Assembly: GCF_900112575.1 (NCBI RefSeq)
Contig: NZ_FOMH01000017.1
Location: forward strand, 52,877 to 116,876
DNA: 64,000 bases
Direction: 5' to 3'
From: Flavobacterium phragmitis
Lineage (GTDB): Bacteria; Bacteroidota; Bacteroidia; Flavobacteriales; Flavobacteriaceae
This document shows, one piece after another, positions 16,539 to 25,189 of the stretch. Position 1 is the stretch's first letter, and each line of letters opens with the position of its first letter. Position numbers and translations under genes: made by a program. Under the pieces are notes generated by a model. The model saw only the letters and a list, made by a program, of their open reading frames with translations. It searched no databases and was not told the DNA's origin.

Positions 16539-16611
16539 TCTAGAGCCAGAATCTAACTGATTTGAAGTTTCTCATGGCACTTCAAAAACTCTAAAAAGAA
16601 AACTAATAATT

Positions 16612-16619
16612 TATATTTG
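16612..16619 (+). promoter_or_regulatory. Candidate -7 element for the nitroreductase gene
   Basis: TATATTTG matches TAnnTTTG and lies 24 bases before ATG 16644, giving a short leader. The -33 position has no TTTG, so the promoter might need an activator. Confidence 0.4.
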
Positions 16620-16643
16620 CTGAAATTTAAGATAGATATAGAA

Positions 16644-17273
16644 ATGAATTTAATAGAAAATTTGAAATGGCGCTACGCCGCAAAAGCTTACACTGACATT
16701 AAAGTAGCAGAAGAAAAGGTTGATCAGATTTTAGAGGCTATAAATCTTTCAGCATCTTCTTGTGGTCTGCAATCTTATCGTGTTTTTGTTGTAAGCAACC
16801 CAGAAATCCAAAAAAAATTAGGTGCTGATTCGTATAATAGACAAATTGAATCTTGCTCTCATTTGCTGGTTTTTGCTGCATTCAATGACATGACTTCGAC
16901 TTACATTGACGATTATATGGCAATGACAGAAAAACAAAGAGGTCTTGATGCCGGTACCTTGTCAGGATTTAGAAATGGACTGCATGCCTATTTTGGTGCT
17001 ATTGACGCAGAGCAAAAAGCTATTTGGGCTTCCAAACAGGCTTATATTGCACTAGGAACCGCACTTATTGCGGCGGCAGAATTGAAAGTGGACGCCACTC
17101 CTATAGAAGGATTTAATGCTTCTACTATCGATGAGGTTTTGGGTTTGAAAGAGAAAGGGCTGCATTCCACAGTTATCCTTGCGTTAGGATATCGTGATTC
17201 GGATAAAGACTATATGGCAGCAACGAAAAAAGTTCGTTTGCCTATAGATGAAATGATAACGAAAATTTACTAA
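16644..17273 (+). CDS. FMN-dependent nitroreductase-family NAD(P)H oxidoreductase
   Basis: A 209-residue flavoprotein of the NfsB/nitroreductase fold, expected to be a cytoplasmic dimer that uses FMN and NAD(P)H. Family features are the N-terminal WRYAAKAYTD, the FMN-phosphate region ASSCGLQSYRVFVVSNP, a central GLDAGTLSGFRNG segment, the glycine-containing stretch ALGTALIAAAELKVDATPIEGF and the C-terminal LGYRDSDKDYMAATKKVRLP. ATG 16644 is preferred over an upstream in-frame TTG because the TTG overlaps the promoter element TATATTTG. It is divergent from mesX. The shared regulatory region raises the possibility that it supplies reduced flavin or electrons for the oxygen-dependent MesD/MesX reaction, which is inference only. 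Confidence 0.85.
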   Translation: MNLIENLKWRYAAKAYTDIKVAEEKVDQILEAINLSASSCGLQSYRVFVVSNPEIQKKLGADSYNRQIESCSHLLVFAAFNDMTSTYIDDYMAMTEKQRGLDAGTLSGFRNGLHAYFGAIDAEQKAIWASKQAYIALGTALIAAAELKVDATPIEGFNASTIDEVLGLKEKGLHSTVILALGYRDSDKDYMAATKKVRLPIDEMITKIY

Positions 17274-17336
17274 TATTATCAGATATAAGCTGATAAATTT
17301 TCAGATACAGATTTATAAATTAAAGATGACTTGAAT

Positions 17337-18356
17337 ATGAACCGTTTTTATCTATTTTTTTGTTTAACATTTTTCTTGTTGCTAGGATGCCAAAATGAAA
17401 ATGCAAATCAAGTAATTAATCGCTATTATGAAGATGGAAAATTCAACGGCAGTGTATTAATAAGTCAAAACAATCAAATAATTATTGATACAGTTTTCGG
17501 TTACAGAGATCTAAATAATAAAGTATTATTAACAAAAGAAACCCCGTTCTATATTGCTTCATTAAGTAAAACAATTACTGCAACAGCTATTTGCATTCTT
17601 GCTGAAAAAGGCCTTATTTCATTCAATGATAATGCAGCAAAGTTTCTAAACGATCTTCCAGCCTACGCCAAACAAATTACCATAAAGCAATTGTTAAATC
17701 ATACTTCTGGAGTAAAAGATTATGAAAACATACTCACAAAGCAAGGACTGACAAATAAAGATGTAATTCATTGGCTACATAGTCAGGATGGATTAGAATT
17801 TAAACCAGGAACAAAATTTCAATACAGCAATTCTGGATACATTATCCTAGCATTAATTATTGAAAATGTTTCCAAAGCAACTTATGCCGAATTTTTGAAA
17901 GAAAAGATTTTCAATCCTTTGAAAATGCACCAAACAACAGTTTATGAAGCCAATACAATTATTCCAAACAAAGCTATAGGCTATGACAGAAATAAAAAAA
18001 TAGATGATTATTCCATACTTACAACAGGAGATGGGGGTATTTATTCTACAGCAGAAGATTTATATAAATTCGACAAGGCATTAAGGAGAAATCAATTATT
18101 ATCAGAGCAAAGTACTAAGCTCCTGTATCAAACACCAGTTTTAGAAGATCACTCCAATTCTAAATATGGTTTAGGCTGGTTTATTGAAAAATCAAATGGA
18201 ATACTGATTGCCCAACATACTGGCGGATTGGCAGGCTTCAGAAGTCTGCTCTGGAGAGATTTAAAAAATGGAAATACCATTATTGTACTTACCAACCAAG
18301 GAGATGCCTTTCCTGTATTTAATTTTCTTAATGACATAAAAAAAACATTAAATTAA
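17337..18356 (+). CDS. Class C beta-lactamase-related serine hydrolase, lipoprotein
   Basis: A 339-residue exported serine hydrolase of the beta-lactamase/DD-peptidase superfamily. The N-terminal hydrophobic segment ends in the lipobox LLGC with Cys18, so it is predicted to be a lipoprotein. The superfamily motifs are present: SxxK as Ser75-Leu-Ser-Lys78, YxN as YSN in QYSNSGYI, and the third motif as HTGG near the C-terminus. Family members may be peptidases, esterases or cell-wall enzymes, and sequence alone does not tell which. I chose ATG 17337; the TTG two codons earlier adds nothing. It stands alone between the nitroreductase and the dehydrogenase genes. The 208 bases after it show no gene. 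Confidence 0.85.
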   Translation: MNRFYLFFCLTFFLLLGCQNENANQVINRYYEDGKFNGSVLISQNNQIIIDTVFGYRDLNNKVLLTKETPFYIASLSKTITATAICILAEKGLISFNDNAAKFLNDLPAYAKQITIKQLLNHTSGVKDYENILTKQGLTNKDVIHWLHSQDGLEFKPGTKFQYSNSGYIILALIIENVSKATYAEFLKEKIFNPLKMHQTTVYEANTIIPNKAIGYDRNKKIDDYSILTTGDGGIYSTAEDLYKFDKALRRNQLLSEQSTKLLYQTPVLEDHSNSKYGLGWFIEKSNGILIAQHTGGLAGFRSLLWRDLKNGNTIIVLTNQGDAFPVFNFLNDIKKTLN

Positions 18357-18564
18357 GTATAATTAATACTTAATTTTTATGATTATTTATTTTATCAAAA
18401 AACAATTTTGCAAACAAAAATCCAAGTTCAGAAATACTAAATATTTTTAGTGAATCTTTTTTAAGCGGTTATATTAGAAAAGTATACAACTATCATGGAT
18501 TTGTATTAATCTTCACCTCTGTTATCATTCTAATTTTGTCTTATAATTTTAAACAAAATAAGAA

Positions 18565-19380
18565 ATGAAAAAAATAATCTTAATTACTGGGGCAAGCTCT
18601 GGAATGGGAAAAGAAGCTGCAAAAGCACTTATCAAACAAGGTCATACAGTTTATGCGACCGCAAGACGAATTAATCAAATGCAGGATTTAAAAGCATTAG
18701 GAGGATATCCTATTCAGATGGATGTAACAAATGAATCTGAAATAGAAGCTACTATAAATGCAATTATTCGAAAAGAAGGAAAAATTGATGTTTTATGGAA
18801 TAACGCCGGGTTCGGTTTATATGGGTCTGTTGAAGATGTTTCTTTAGATGAAGCCAGAAGACAATTTGAAGTAAATGTTTTTGGAATTGCGGCTGTAACC
18901 CAAAAGGTAGTGCCACATATGCGTAAATCAAATTCAGGAACAATTATTAATACATCTTCTATGGGAGGAAAAATGTACTTTCCTATGGGCGCCTGGTATC
19001 ACGCTTCCAAACACGCAGTAGAAGGGCTAAGCGACTGCTTACGATTAGAATTGAAAGCTTTTAACATTAAGGTTGTGGTTTTGGAACCTGGCTTTATTGC
19101 AACTGAATTTGGTTCTGTCTTACTAGACAACTTCTCAAAAATCTCCAAAAAAAGTGCTTACATCAATCTGATGGAAAAAATAGTTGACGGAACTAAAAAA
19201 TCTGCAGAAGGAAATGGCTCTTCCAATCCATCTGTTATTTCTGATACTATCCTTAAAATTGTAAACAGCAATAATCCGAAAACACGTTATCGAGTTGGAA
19301 AATTTGCCAAACCAATGGTCTGGATGAGAACTTATCTTGGAGATAAGCTATTTGACAAAATTGTAATGAGCCAAATGTAG
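18565..19380 (+). CDS. Short-chain dehydrogenase/reductase
   Basis: A 271-residue classical SDR with a Rossmann fold. The cofactor motif TGASSGMGKEA lies at about residues 8-18, Arg after YATAR suggests NADP(H) preference, NNAG is present near 80, and the catalytic Ser and YxxxK appear in INTSSMGG and YHASKHAVEG. The C-terminal part is typical of the subgroup that oxidises or reduces small carbonyl compounds of unknown identity. It is followed by a DUF2147 gene at 20 bases and an AraC-type regulator gene about 560 bases on, an arrangement often seen when an AraC protein controls a neighbouring dehydrogenase. Confidence 0.9.
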   Translation: MKKIILITGASSGMGKEAAKALIKQGHTVYATARRINQMQDLKALGGYPIQMDVTNESEIEATINAIIRKEGKIDVLWNNAGFGLYGSVEDVSLDEARRQFEVNVFGIAAVTQKVVPHMRKSNSGTIINTSSMGGKMYFPMGAWYHASKHAVEGLSDCLRLELKAFNIKVVVLEPGFIATEFGSVLLDNFSKISKKSAYINLMEKIVDGTKKSAEGNGSSNPSVISDTILKIVNSNNPKTRYRVGKFAKPMVWMRTYLGDKLFDKIVMSQM

Positions 19381-19400
19381 TCCTAATTGTAAAATAAAAA

Positions 19401-19844
19401 ATGATGAAAACGGCTAAAATTCTGTTTGTGCTTTTATTCGCTATGTTCTCTAAGATACAGGCTCAAATTAACGAAAAAACTATTATTGGTATCTGGGAAT
19501 CTGATAAAAAGGATGTCAGAATGGAGTTTTTTAAAGATGGTTCCCATTATGCAGCCAAACTTTTATGGGGAAATCTTGTAGTTGAAAAAGATGACATAAC
19601 TTCTAAAAAAGACAGCAAAAATCCAGATGCAAGATTAAGAGCTAGAAACATTCTTGGCATCATCAGCTTGACAGGATTAGAATGGAACGGGAAAGAATAT
19701 ACTAATGGAAAAATTTACGACCCTCCAAGTGGCGATACCTATACTTGCAAAGCATGGATTGAAGATGGCAAACTTTCTTTGAGAGGTTATTTAGGAATAT
19801 CATTATTAGGAAAAACAGTAACTTGGCATAGATATAAACCATGA
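19401..19844 (+). CDS. Secreted DUF2147 protein
   Basis: A 147-residue protein with a cleavable signal peptide (hydrophobic core ILFVLLFAMFSKIQ, cleavage near AQIN). The mature domain starts with the DUF2147 pattern ITIGIWESDKKD-like (here TIIGIWESDKKDVRMEFFKDG), and GKIYDPPSGDTYTCKAWIEDGKLSLRGYLGISLLGKTVTWHR closes it. Family members are small beta-rich periplasmic or outer-membrane-associated proteins of unknown function. It follows the SDR gene with a 20-base gap, so the two probably share a transcript. Confidence 0.85.
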   Translation: MMKTAKILFVLLFAMFSKIQAQINEKTIIGIWESDKKDVRMEFFKDGSHYAAKLLWGNLVVEKDDITSKKDSKNPDARLRARNILGIISLTGLEWNGKEYTNGKIYDPPSGDTYTCKAWIEDGKLSLRGYLGISLLGKTVTWHRYKP

Positions 19845-19918
19845 ATCTTTACAATCATACTTTAAAAATGATACCAAAAGAATTAAACAATGTAAAAATT
19901 GAGCTGTAAAAAGTAAAT

Positions 19919-19926
19919 TATTTTTG
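19919..19926 (+). promoter_or_regulatory. Candidate -7 element for the AraC-type regulator gene
   Basis: TATTTTTG matches TAnnTTTG, 18 bases before ATG 19945. A TTG lies 17 bases upstream, close to but not at the usual -33 spacing. Separate transcription of the regulator is likely. Confidence 0.35.
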
Positions 19927-19944
19927 TTTTTTAATGAAGAACAT

Positions 19945-20853
19945 ATGAAACCGATAATCAATCTAAAAAGTATTTCTGAAATAAATAAGTTTGTACAACA
20001 GGGCAATATCAATCATCCGCTAGTAGCTGTTATTGATTTTAGCAAAGTAGACGAATATGTTGAAGAAGGTACCCGTATTTGCTGTGATTTTTATTCGATA
20101 ATGTTTAAAAATTATTGTGCAAACGGATTGCGATATGGCAAACAGACTTATGATTTTCAAGAAGGAAGCCTAATCTGTATTGCTCCTAAACAGACAATGG
20201 CGATGGATAATGAAATCGAAAAAAGAGACGACATGATGGGCTGGGGACTTTTTTTTCATCCCGACCTCATTCGTAATACTTCTCTGGGATTAAAAATGAA
20301 AGAATATACCTTCTTTTCTTATGAAACATCAGAAGCCCTTCACTTATCAGAAAAAGAAAAACAAATATTATATGATTGTGTTGTAAAGATTCAAAACGAA
20401 CTTCAGGAGAACATAGACAATCACAGTCAGACTTTAATTGTGTCTAATATTGAACTGCTGCTCAATTACTGTTCACGTTATTACGGCCGACAATTTATAA
20501 CCCGAAAGAACGCAAATCGAGATATTGTCGCTAAAGTAGAAAACCTTATTAAGGAATACTTTAACAAAAGTGATTTAAAAAACAACAGGCTCCCAACAGT
20601 AAAAGATCTTGCAGATGCACTTCATTTATCTCCAAATTATTTAACAGACCTATTAAAAAAAGAAACTGGAATGAATGCACAGGATCACATTCATTACTTT
20701 CTTATTGAAGAAGCCAAAAACATTTTAATGAATTCAGATTCATCTGTTGCAGAAATTGCGTACTCTCTCGGTTTTGAATACCCTCAGTATTTTAGTAAAT
20801 TGTTTAAAATCAAAACAGGAAAAACTCCTAAGGAGTATAGAAACTTAAATTGA
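19945..20853 (+). CDS. AraC-family transcriptional regulator
   Basis: A 302-residue regulator. The N-terminal 170 residues form a cupin-like ligand-sensing region (YSIMFKNYCANGLRYGKQTYDFQEGSLICIAPKQ), and the last 100 residues carry two helix-turn-helix motifs (VKDLADALHLSPNYLTDLLKKETG and VAEIAYSLGFEYPQYFSKLFKIKTGKTPKEYR). The second matches the AraC signature closely. I chose ATG 19945 because the TTG upstream lies in the putative promoter. It follows the SDR and DUF2147 genes in the same direction and may control them; the effector is unknown. Confidence 0.9.
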   Translation: MKPIINLKSISEINKFVQQGNINHPLVAVIDFSKVDEYVEEGTRICCDFYSIMFKNYCANGLRYGKQTYDFQEGSLICIAPKQTMAMDNEIEKRDDMMGWGLFFHPDLIRNTSLGLKMKEYTFFSYETSEALHLSEKEKQILYDCVVKIQNELQENIDNHSQTLIVSNIELLLNYCSRYYGRQFITRKNANRDIVAKVENLIKEYFNKSDLKNNRLPTVKDLADALHLSPNYLTDLLKKETGMNAQDHIHYFLIEEAKNILMNSDSSVAEIAYSLGFEYPQYFSKLFKIKTGKTPKEYRNLN

Positions 20854-20954
20854 TTTTTTTTACAATTTATATTTATGTTCATGATGGATAAACTATGACA
20901 TGATGCTACCTGAATTATTTATCCTTACTATTTACATTTTTAATTTAAGTTAAA

Positions 20955-20982
20955 AGACAAAGAGCTGTCTGAGGACAGCTCT
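20955..20982 (-). terminator. Leftward terminator for the M16 peptidase operon
   Basis: AGAGCTGTC and GACAGCTCT form a perfect 9-bp stem with a four-base loop. On the minus strand it is followed by a T-rich tract (TTGTCTTTTAACTT), so it suits the leftward operon that ends at 21155. Confidence 0.65.
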
Positions 20983-21113
20983 TGAAAGTCTTTCCTATAA
21001 AATTTGCTTACTAATTCAGATTCTAAATGAAGTATTGGGAAGACTTTTTTTGATTTTTAGTCGCAGTCGCATTCTAACTTTTTCAAAGTTTAATCTTCAA
21101 GTCTGAAAGCTGA

Positions 21114-21153
21114 GACTGGGACTGGGACTGGGACTGAAAACTGGGACTGAAAA
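21114..21153. repeat. Short tandem repeat of GACTGG units
   Basis: Three perfect copies of the hexamer GACTGG are followed by two copies of a 12-base unit GACTGAAAACTG, ending right at the M16 gene stop codon. A related GTCGC/GACTGC stretch lies at 21060. It looks like replication slippage at a gene end; no function is seen. Confidence 0.75.
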
Positions 21154-21154
21154 C

Positions 21155-23944
21155 TTATTTCAAAGGATTCCCTTCTTTATCCAAAGACCCCGATTTGATA
21201 ATAATCATTTTATCCAGTTTCACATACTTTTTAATCGCATCGTTTACCTGTTGCAACGTTGCTTTTTCGATGTCTTTTGGATATTGGTCGATATAATTTG
21301 GTTCCAATCCTCTTTCAATAAAACCTAAAATTGTTCTCGCTATTCCGCTTGTAGTAGACATTCCTACTTTAAAGCTTCCTATTAAATTGGTTTTCTTGTT
21401 TTCCAATTCTTCTGCCGTGATACCTTCTTTTACCCATTTATCAACCTGAACCATTGTAGCGTCAAGTCCTTTCTGGAATAAATTCGGATTGAAAGAAGCG
21501 TTTACATACCAATAACCTCCCGTTTCTATATTTCCTCCAATTCCGGATGAAATGTTATATGTTAGACCGTCATTATCACGAACCGTCTGCATTAAACGAC
21601 CTGCAAATCCGGCTCCCAAAGTATAATTTCCAATGAAAAACGGAATATAATCGGCATCTGCTCTTTTTAAACCGGTGAATTGTCCAATGTATAATTCAGC
21701 GCTTGGTTTTTCAGGAATGGTTACCACTTCTGTTTTTGAAGCTGCTTTTGAAGCTTCTTCAAATTTTAATTTTTCCGAAACTCCCCCGTTCCAGTTTTTG
21801 AATGATTTTTTTAAGGAATTATTTAAGTTCGCTCCATCTGTATCTCCAACAATTACCAGACGCATTGACGCAGTACCAAAATATTTTTTATGAAAAGCTT
21901 TTACTTCATCCAGTGTCGCTTTTTTAATATTTTCGATATTCTCTTCAACACTTAAACTGTAATTTGGATTGTTTTTAGGATAAATCGCTTGTGATAAAGC
22001 AATATCTCCTCTTGTTCCTGGATTGTTTAAATCCTGTTTGACATTCCCGATAAACTGCTGTTTCAAATTTTCAAATTCTTTGGCGTCAAACAGCGGATTT
22101 CTCAACTCTTCTGCCAGTAAAGCAACAACCTGATCCAGATCTTTCTTCAAACATTTAAATCCAATATTTATTTTGAAAGAAGAAGCATTCACATTTAAAT
22201 TCACTCCTAATTTCTGCAGTTTTTCTGAGAATTTGAATTTGTCATTCAGAGTTGTTCCTTTTGATAACATCGAAGCAGTTAAGGCCGGAATAACATCATT
22301 TTTAGTTTCACTGGCATAATTTCCTAATGAAATGCTCGCCGCAACAGTCACAAAATCTTTAGCCGAAGTTCTTACTGAAACCACATCGATTCCTGAAACT
22401 TTTTCTCTTTTATAAGCTGCTGTTTTTTCAACTGCATTTTCTGCTGTTGTAATTTCTTCAAATGTATTTTTTGTCGAAGAAACTTCTAAAGAATTGCTTA
22501 CTGAGTGATTATCCTCTTCTTTTGGATGTCTGTAATAAAAAGGTCCGTTTTCTTCTATCAAATTATTAGCTTTTGCCAAGTCTTTATTTTGATTTCCAGA
22601 CTGTTTCGGAATAAAATAACCCGTTGTGCTCTGGTCTTCCACCAGATATTTATTAGCCACACGCATCACATCCGCAGGAGTTACTTTTTTCAATCGGTCA
22701 ATACCTGTAATATAATCTGTCCAATCTCCCGATGCAATCGCTTCGTTTAGTTCAGATGCAATGACACCAGAACCATCTCTTTTTAAGACAGTCTGCGCAC
22801 TGATTTTCGCCACGACACGATTTACTTCCTCCTGAGTCACGCCCTCTTTCTGGATTTTTGCCACAACCTCACTGATTTTAGCATCAATATCTTCATGTTT
22901 GGAACTTGTCGGAAATCCTACTCCAATGGTAAAAAGTCCAACTTCTTTAAAGTTTGTAGCACTGGCATAAGAATAATTTCCTAGACGAGTATCAACAAAA
23001 GTTTTATTCAAAATTGCAGATGGCCCATTTCCAATAATCTGAGCCAGAATATTCAAAGCTGGAAGATCTTCATTTAAGGCACCTGGAATTTTGTAGGCTT
23101 TGTTTACAACGCCCAACTCTCCAGGTTTTCTAACCACAATTTTACGAGGGCCGTACTGCTGCGGTTCTTCCGTATAAGGCTGAGGCATTACATGAGGTGC
23201 TTTGGTAATTTTCCCGAAATATTTTTCAATCAGCTCAAAAACATTCTCTTTTCTGAAATCACCGATAATCGTTAAAGTTGCATTATCCGGCCAGTAATAG
23301 GTATTATAGAAATTCTTCAAAACCTCAATCGGCGCTTTTTCAATATCCGATTTCCATCCGATTGTGGAATGATGATAAGGATGTGCAATATAAGCCGAAG
23401 CCCAGATTTCTTTGTCCAATAAACTGTTAGGGTTGTTTTCGCCTCGTTCGAATTCGTTTCTTACAACCGTCATTTCAGCATCTTTGTCTTCTTTTAATAA
23501 CAAAGAATTGCGCATTCTATCAGCTTCAATCTGAAGTGCCAGCTCGATTTTATCACTTGGCAGTGTTTCATAATAGTTGGTACGGTCGTACCAGGTTGTG
23601 GCATTTATCTGCGCTCCGTTATTTTGGAGAACATCAGGTATGCTGGTTTTATTCTTTTTGTTGAAAGTCGGCGTTCCTTTAAACATTAAATGTTCTAAAA
23701 GATGCGTTGAGCCAGTGTTTCCCAAAACCTCGTGCTTAGAACCTACGCGGTAGACAATCTGTACGGTTGCAACCGGCGAGGCATTGTCCTGTAACAGCAG
23801 CACACTCATGCCGTTTGGTTCGTACAAATATTCTTCAATTCCACCTAATTCTTTGATTTTCTTAAAATTAACCGATTTGTTCTGCGCTGAAATCAGGGTG
23901 CAGAAAGCTAGTGAGCAATAGCCCAAAAAGATGTATTTTTTCAT
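21155..23944 (-). CDS. Two-domain M16-family zinc metallopeptidase, secreted
   Basis: A 929-residue pitrilysin/insulinase-type peptidase with a signal peptide (first 20 residues, cleavage near ISAQ). The N-terminal unit carries the inverted zinc motif HxxEH as His81-Leu-Leu-Glu84-His85, with the distal Glu in the VVRNEFERGENNP stretch about 75 residues later. The second unit (about 515-929) has the same fold but no HxxEH and would be the inactive half of the clamshell. Such enzymes degrade peptides in the periplasm or at the outer membrane. It is the last gene of the SusCD locus, which fits breakdown of imported peptides or maturation of a peptide substrate. Confidence 0.92.
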   Translation of the reverse strand: MKKYIFLGYCSLAFCTLISAQNKSVNFKKIKELGGIEEYLYEPNGMSVLLLQDNASPVATVQIVYRVGSKHEVLGNTGSTHLLEHLMFKGTPTFNKKNKTSIPDVLQNNGAQINATTWYDRTNYYETLPSDKIELALQIEADRMRNSLLLKEDKDAEMTVVRNEFERGENNPNSLLDKEIWASAYIAHPYHHSTIGWKSDIEKAPIEVLKNFYNTYYWPDNATLTIIGDFRKENVFELIEKYFGKITKAPHVMPQPYTEEPQQYGPRKIVVRKPGELGVVNKAYKIPGALNEDLPALNILAQIIGNGPSAILNKTFVDTRLGNYSYASATNFKEVGLFTIGVGFPTSSKHEDIDAKISEVVAKIQKEGVTQEEVNRVVAKISAQTVLKRDGSGVIASELNEAIASGDWTDYITGIDRLKKVTPADVMRVANKYLVEDQSTTGYFIPKQSGNQNKDLAKANNLIEENGPFYYRHPKEEDNHSVSNSLEVSSTKNTFEEITTAENAVEKTAAYKREKVSGIDVVSVRTSAKDFVTVAASISLGNYASETKNDVIPALTASMLSKGTTLNDKFKFSEKLQKLGVNLNVNASSFKINIGFKCLKKDLDQVVALLAEELRNPLFDAKEFENLKQQFIGNVKQDLNNPGTRGDIALSQAIYPKNNPNYSLSVEENIENIKKATLDEVKAFHKKYFGTASMRLVIVGDTDGANLNNSLKKSFKNWNGGVSEKLKFEEASKAASKTEVVTIPEKPSAELYIGQFTGLKRADADYIPFFIGNYTLGAGFAGRLMQTVRDNDGLTYNISSGIGGNIETGGYWYVNASFNPNLFQKGLDATMVQVDKWVKEGITAEELENKKTNLIGSFKVGMSTTSGIARTILGFIERGLEPNYIDQYPKDIEKATLQQVNDAIKKYVKLDKMIIIKSGSLDKEGNPLK

Positions 23945-24028
23945 TTTTTGTTGATTGAAATTATTCGTGTAAATATAGAACTATTCATACTTTTAAAAAT
24001 GGTTTTATATTATAAAAACAGAATTAAC

Positions 24029-25159
24029 TTACTTCTTTATAAAAATTTCTTTTAATCTAGAGTGAAGTGCTTCTTCTCTAAGGTTTTTGTCAATAATTTT
24101 ACCTTCAGGGTCAATTAAATAGTTGGTAGGGACCATCTTTACACCATATAAAACAGCTGCTTCATTTTTCCATCCCTTTAGATCCGAAACATGATTCCAA
24201 GTTAATCCGTCTTTTTCAATCGCTTTTTCCCAAAGCTCTTTTTTATCATCTAGAGAAACTCCTACTATTTCAAGCCCTTTTTCATGATAAATATTGTAAG
24301 CTTTAACTACATAGGGATTTTCTTTACGGCAAGGCCCGCACCAAGAAGCCCAGAAATCTACTAATACATATTTCCCTTTGTAATCTGAAAGTTTTATCAC
24401 CTTTCCGTTAACATCAGTCTGCGAAAATTCAGGAGCTGTAGCGCCAATCGCTGTTTTCTCTGCAATTTCAATTTCTTTCTTTACTTTTTTACCATAAAAT
24501 GAGTTTTGAACTTCTGGCGTTAAAAGAGCATAATATTCTTTTACTTTCTCGGGAGTTCCCAATGTCACAACTCGCTCATTAATGATTAAAGCTCCTGCCA
24601 ATTTATCTTTATGAGCTTTGATAAATTCTTCTGTCAGCTTATCCCCTTGAGCTTGTAAATCTTCCCAACGTTTATCTAAGAATGCTTTTTGCTCTGAAGT
24701 CAATTTAACTTTCCCTTTTTGAGTTAAAGAATCTGCCATTTTGTAAACTGGAGCCACTAAGTCATTAACCTCTTTGAATTCGTTTTTATAGTAGGATTTA
24801 TAAATAGAATCCTGTTTTGCCCCTGAAAATTTTGCTTCTTGAATAGAATCTTTTTTAGCTTCAAAAGTGATTGTTTCGTTATCCAGCAAAAAACGAGTTC
24901 CAAACTCTGCTCCTTTTAGTTTTATCACATACAACAAAGGTTCGCTTACTTTACCTTTAAAAGTAAAACTACCATTGTTTATGGTTGAAGAATCGGTTAT
25001 TTTCTTTTCGCCATCTGTAAATTCAAGATAAACTATTCCCTCTTTTACATCTGTAAATTTTCCGTTTATGGTATAACCTTCTTCTTTTTTCGAGCAGGAA
25101 GTTATGGTGCTTATCAGCGTTAAAGCCAATAAACCCGATTTTAAAATTGTATTTCTCAT
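24029..25159 (-). CDS. TlpA-like thiol-disulfide oxidoreductase lipoprotein with DUF4369
   Basis: A 376-residue exported protein. The lipobox TITSC puts the lipidated Cys at position 22. A DUF4369 region (YTINGKFTDVKEGIVYLEF) lies at about 28-120, a helical middle at about 120-230, and a thioredoxin-fold AhpC-TSA/TlpA domain at about 235-375, with the active site WASWCGPCRKENP. It faces the periplasm, where it could reduce disulfides in substrate proteins or cargo. I chose the internal ATG at 25159 because the signal peptide then has normal length. It is separated from the M16 gene by about 85 bases and from the next thioredoxin gene by 30, as part of the SusCD operon. Confidence 0.88.
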   Translation of the reverse strand: MRNTILKSGLLALTLISTITSCSKKEEGYTINGKFTDVKEGIVYLEFTDGEKKITDSSTINNGSFTFKGKVSEPLLYVIKLKGAEFGTRFLLDNETITFEAKKDSIQEAKFSGAKQDSIYKSYYKNEFKEVNDLVAPVYKMADSLTQKGKVKLTSEQKAFLDKRWEDLQAQGDKLTEEFIKAHKDKLAGALIINERVVTLGTPEKVKEYYALLTPEVQNSFYGKKVKKEIEIAEKTAIGATAPEFSQTDVNGKVIKLSDYKGKYVLVDFWASWCGPCRKENPYVVKAYNIYHEKGLEIVGVSLDDKKELWEKAIEKDGLTWNHVSDLKGWKNEAAVLYGVKMVPTNYLIDPEGKIIDKNLREEALHSRLKEIFIKK

Positions 25160-25189
25160 GATATTTTTTTTGATTTTATGATCCATTTT

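Larger units (their letters stand above)
20854..21154. other. Intergenic region between the AraC-type gene and the M16 peptidase gene
   Basis: Convergent gene ends. It contains a hairpin (20961-20982) and a short GACTGG tandem repeat next to the M16 gene stop. No reading frame is supported. Confidence 0.6.

Noticed and set aside
16617..16643. TTG as start of the nitroreductase gene
   Set aside because: It overlaps the TATATTTG element, and ATG 16644 begins the conserved family sequence.
21114..21153. GACTGG repeats as a CRISPR-like array
   Set aside because: The units are six to twelve bases without spacers, so this is a simple tandem repeat.
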